Shown in pieces: positions 12,023 through 13,974 of a stretch of DNA of 13,974 bases. The notes under the pieces are model-generated. The model ran no database searches, had not been told where the DNA came from, and was given only the letters and a program-made list of their open reading frames with translations. The translations under genes and the position numbers were made by a program. The stretch lies in contig QQUO01000116.1 in NCBI GenBank assembly GCA_008501575.1, forward strand, positions 1-13,974, written 5' to 3'. The DNA comes from Pseudomonadota bacterium. GTDB taxonomy: Bacteria; Pseudomonadota; Gammaproteobacteria; Xanthomonadales; Marinicellaceae. Position 1 is the stretch's first letter. The number at the start of each line of letters is the position of its first letter.

Positions 12023-13974
12023 CAGCAAAATACAAACCAATTAAACCGATTATCGGTCTGATTGTCTTGTGTTTTATGGTGTTCAGTGGTGCCAGTATCG
12101 CGGCAAATCAGGATCAACGGTTGTTATTTAAAGATCTATACCACAAAGCCTTAAGTGGGCATCATGCAGAAGTGGCGCTGCATAGAAAAGCGTTGACCGA
12201 TTACCCGATTAATCATTATTTGGATTATGCCCTGCTGGTGGCTGATATGGATCAGTTGCCGATTGCCGAAATCAATGCCTTTAAAAAAAGCCATCCAGAC
12301 AGCCCTTTGAATCGCCGTTTAGCCGGTCATTTGCAAACGGCATTGGCGCAGCAAAAGAAATGGTCATTGTTACTTAAACATGGCACCACCTTCAGTGCGG
12401 GCCAACGACAATGTTGGTATTTAACGGCTTTATTAAAAACCGGTAAAAAAGATAATTTACCGGCCTTGGTGGAACAGGCTTGGTTACAAGGCCGGTCAGC
12501 ACCTGATGCCTGCAATGAAGTTTTTGGTTGGTGGCGCGAACAAGGCCATCAAACCGAAGAATTATTACTCAAACGTATTGAGCTCAGTTTTATAAATCGT
12601 GAACTGCCGCTATTTCGGTATTTATCAGGACAGTTAAAACAAGCACCTCGTTGGGTACAACTGGTTGATATGCTATTGCAGGATGATATCAGGGCTTTGC
12701 AACATGCCACCACCTTAAATGGCAGCCCAAAAACCACTGAATTGTTATTTATCGCGGCACAACACGCGGCAAAGAATAAACCTTCTGAACTCCATAAAAT
12801 CTGGCCCCAATTAAAGCAACAGCATGGCTTTAGTGAACAACAAACAGCTCAGGTGGAGCGGCTAACGGCGTTGTTTGCGGCCACCGATTATGAAGATTTT
12901 TCAATAGATGCCATGAATGCCTTACAGCCGACGTCCAAAGATCAGCAAATTCGGGCGTGGATTACGCGTTATTATTTGTTTAAGGGTGACTGGCCTGCGG
13001 TGGTTGATGCCATTGAAAAAATGCCGGTAACCCAAAAGCACCACCAACGATGGCAATATTGGCTGGCACGGGCTTACGCCAAAACCGGTCAAACCAAACA
13101 GGCCCGGGACATCTTTCGCAATTTGAGCAAACAGACCCATTATTACGGTTTTTTAGCGGCTGATCATTTGCGTTTGCCTTATTATTTATGTCAAAAACCA
13201 GCAGAGCAAGGTTTGGTTGATTTCACCATGCCCAAACCCATTGAGCGTGCCGTTGAGCTGTATCATGCCGGTTTATTAAGCATGGCACGCAGTGAGTGGA
13301 ATTTGGCATACAGTGACTTACAACCCGATGAAAAACTGGCCTTGGCCCAACGCATGAAAACCGAAGGCTGGTATGCCAAGGTGATTACCATTATGGCCGA
13401 TATGGGTCGCTGGCAAGATTATGAATCGCGCTATCCAGTGGCTTATGCCGATACCATTGATGATTTTGCAGCACAATCAAAAGTGACTTCACCGTGGGTA
13501 ATGGCGGTGATTAAACAGGAAAGCGCCTGGGCCAAAGATGCCTTATCACCGGCTCGGGCGCATGGTCTGATGCAGTTACTACCGGAAACCGCCAGTCGTA
13601 TGGGACGCGAACTGGGACTAACTTGTTGCAATCGCAGTGATTTATACACCGCACCATTGAATTTACGTTTGGGCATTCATTATCAAAAGAATCTGTTTAA
13701 CCAGTTTGACCATCCTTTATTGGTGGCCGCCGCCTATAACGCCGGAGAAGGTAAAAGTGTCGACTGGAGTCAAAACTTCCCCACCGCACCGGATGTTTGG
13801 TTGGAGACCATTCCCTACCGAGAAACCCGTGACTACATCCCACGAATTTTATCGAATGTGGTGATTTATGACTGGTTAAATTCCGGGCGTCCACATCGCA
13901 TCAGTCATTGGATGCCAACCATGCCGATTAATGGTCGAAGCAGTAAACCGTGGCCCAATAAGCAGTTGCCCATG
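12019..13974 (+). CDS. slt: Soluble lytic murein transglycosylase, Slt70-like (3' end outside window)
   Basis: The frame stays open to the last base; 652 residues are visible. The periplasmic enzyme cleaves the MurNAc-GlcNAc bond of peptidoglycan to form 1,6-anhydromuramyl products. A signal peptide is present (hydrophobic 'IIGLIVLCFMVFSGASIA', cleavage near 'IAA'). Residues about 35-450 are alpha-helical superhelix sequence ('WQYWLARAYAKTGQTKQARDIF', 'YYGFLAADHL'). The catalytic goose-type lysozyme domain begins near 490: catalytic E501 in 'VIKQESAW', then 'SPARAHGLMQLLPETA', 'LNLRLGIHYQ', 'AAYNAGEG' and 'ETIPYRETRDYIPRIL'. In the usual 'SPVGAxGLMQ' segment the first Gly is Arg here. GAGG (12008-12011) precedes the ATG by 7 bases; the ATG overlaps the upstream stop as ATGA. 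Almost the whole protein is present, and only the last few residues should be missing. Confidence 0.95.
   Translation, partial: MTAKYKPIKPIIGLIVLCFMVFSGASIAANQDQRLLFKDLYHKALSGHHAEVALHRKALTDYPINHYLDYALLVADMDQLPIAEINAFKKSHPDSPLNRRLAGHLQTALAQQKKWSLLLKHGTTFSAGQRQCWYLTALLKTGKKDNLPALVEQAWLQGRSAPDACNEVFGWWREQGHQTEELLLKRIELSFINRELPLFRYLSGQLKQAPRWVQLVDMLLQDDIRALQHATTLNGSPKTTELLFIAAQHAAKNKPSELHKIWPQLKQQHGFSEQQTAQVERLTALFAATDYEDFSIDAMNALQPTSKDQQIRAWITRYYLFKGDWPAVVDAIEKMPVTQKHHQRWQYWLARAYAKTGQTKQARDIFRNLSKQTHYYGFLAADHLRLPYYLCQKPAEQGLVDFTMPKPIERAVELYHAGLLSMARSEWNLAYSDLQPDEKLALAQRMKTEGWYAKVITIMADMGRWQDYESRYPVAYADTIDDFAAQSKVTSPWVMAVIKQESAWAKDALSPARAHGLMQLLPETASRMGRELGLTCCNRSDLYTAPLNLRLGIHYQKNLFNQFDHPLLVAAAYNAGEGKSVDWSQNFPTAPDVWLETIPYRETRDYIPRILSNVVIYDWLNSGRPHRISHWMPTMPINGRSSKPWPNKQLPM

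Noticed and set aside
1..13974. Defence island, prophage or transposon
   Set aside because: All larger genes are envelope or housekeeping families. No integrase, transposase, nuclease cluster or attachment site was found, so an undescribed defence system is not supported here.

Overview
The window looks like ordinary chromosome from a gammaproteobacterium of moderate GC content. RdgC, a BarA/GacS-type hybrid kinase, an Slt lytic transglycosylase, DgkA, a short GloA and a YedJ-like HD protein together fit that class. The glycine decarboxylase is the split two-subunit type (GcvPB alone is present). One secreted protein ends in a 'NWYNPDYQGQGM' module. I recall such modules from marine genera such as Marinicella, but that genus assignment is only a guess. 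There are no rRNA or tRNA genes, CRISPR arrays, phage genes or transposases.

Layout. (1) 1-1464 is the 3' part of a hybrid sensor kinase: ATPase end, degenerate receiver, true receiver and Hpt. (2) 1536-5071 holds a TonB-dependent outer-membrane receptor followed 8 bases later by gcvPB, with no gcvPA in view. (3) 5072-5371 is a 300-base non-coding stretch packed with small perfect hairpins and containing a 39-base direct repeat; its last hairpin carries the ribosome binding site of dgkA (5372-5749). (4) 5750-5914 holds a REP-like palindrome with a GTAG head, a CRP-like palindrome and an extended -10 box ahead of a secreted, propeller-like protein (5915-7612). (5) That gene converges on gloA (7627-8046, minus strand); a 9-bp-stem hairpin spans both stop codons. 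(6) Divergent from gloA is a small exported Tyr/His/Arg-rich protein (8183-8824) with a good terminator. (7) A hotdog thioesterase (8987-9427) and a small K+-channel-like membrane protein (9509-9958) follow. (8) A short minus-strand gene encodes a 64-residue protein with five Asp-Arg-Arg repeats (10057-10251). (9) The last block is a tight operon: rdgC, an HD-domain hydrolase, and slt. slt is open to the window end.

How they fit together. Most genes serve the cell envelope or housekeeping: outer-membrane uptake, peptidoglycan turnover, lipid phosphorylation, methylglyoxal detoxification, acyl-CoA hydrolysis and ion conductance. I see no defence island or biosynthetic cluster. The least explained items are non-coding or small: the hairpin train before dgkA, the DRR-repeat microprotein, the Tyr/His-rich exported protein, and a recurring TGCTAAAAT-type promoter core, one copy of which seems to place the transcription start on the channel gene's ATG.
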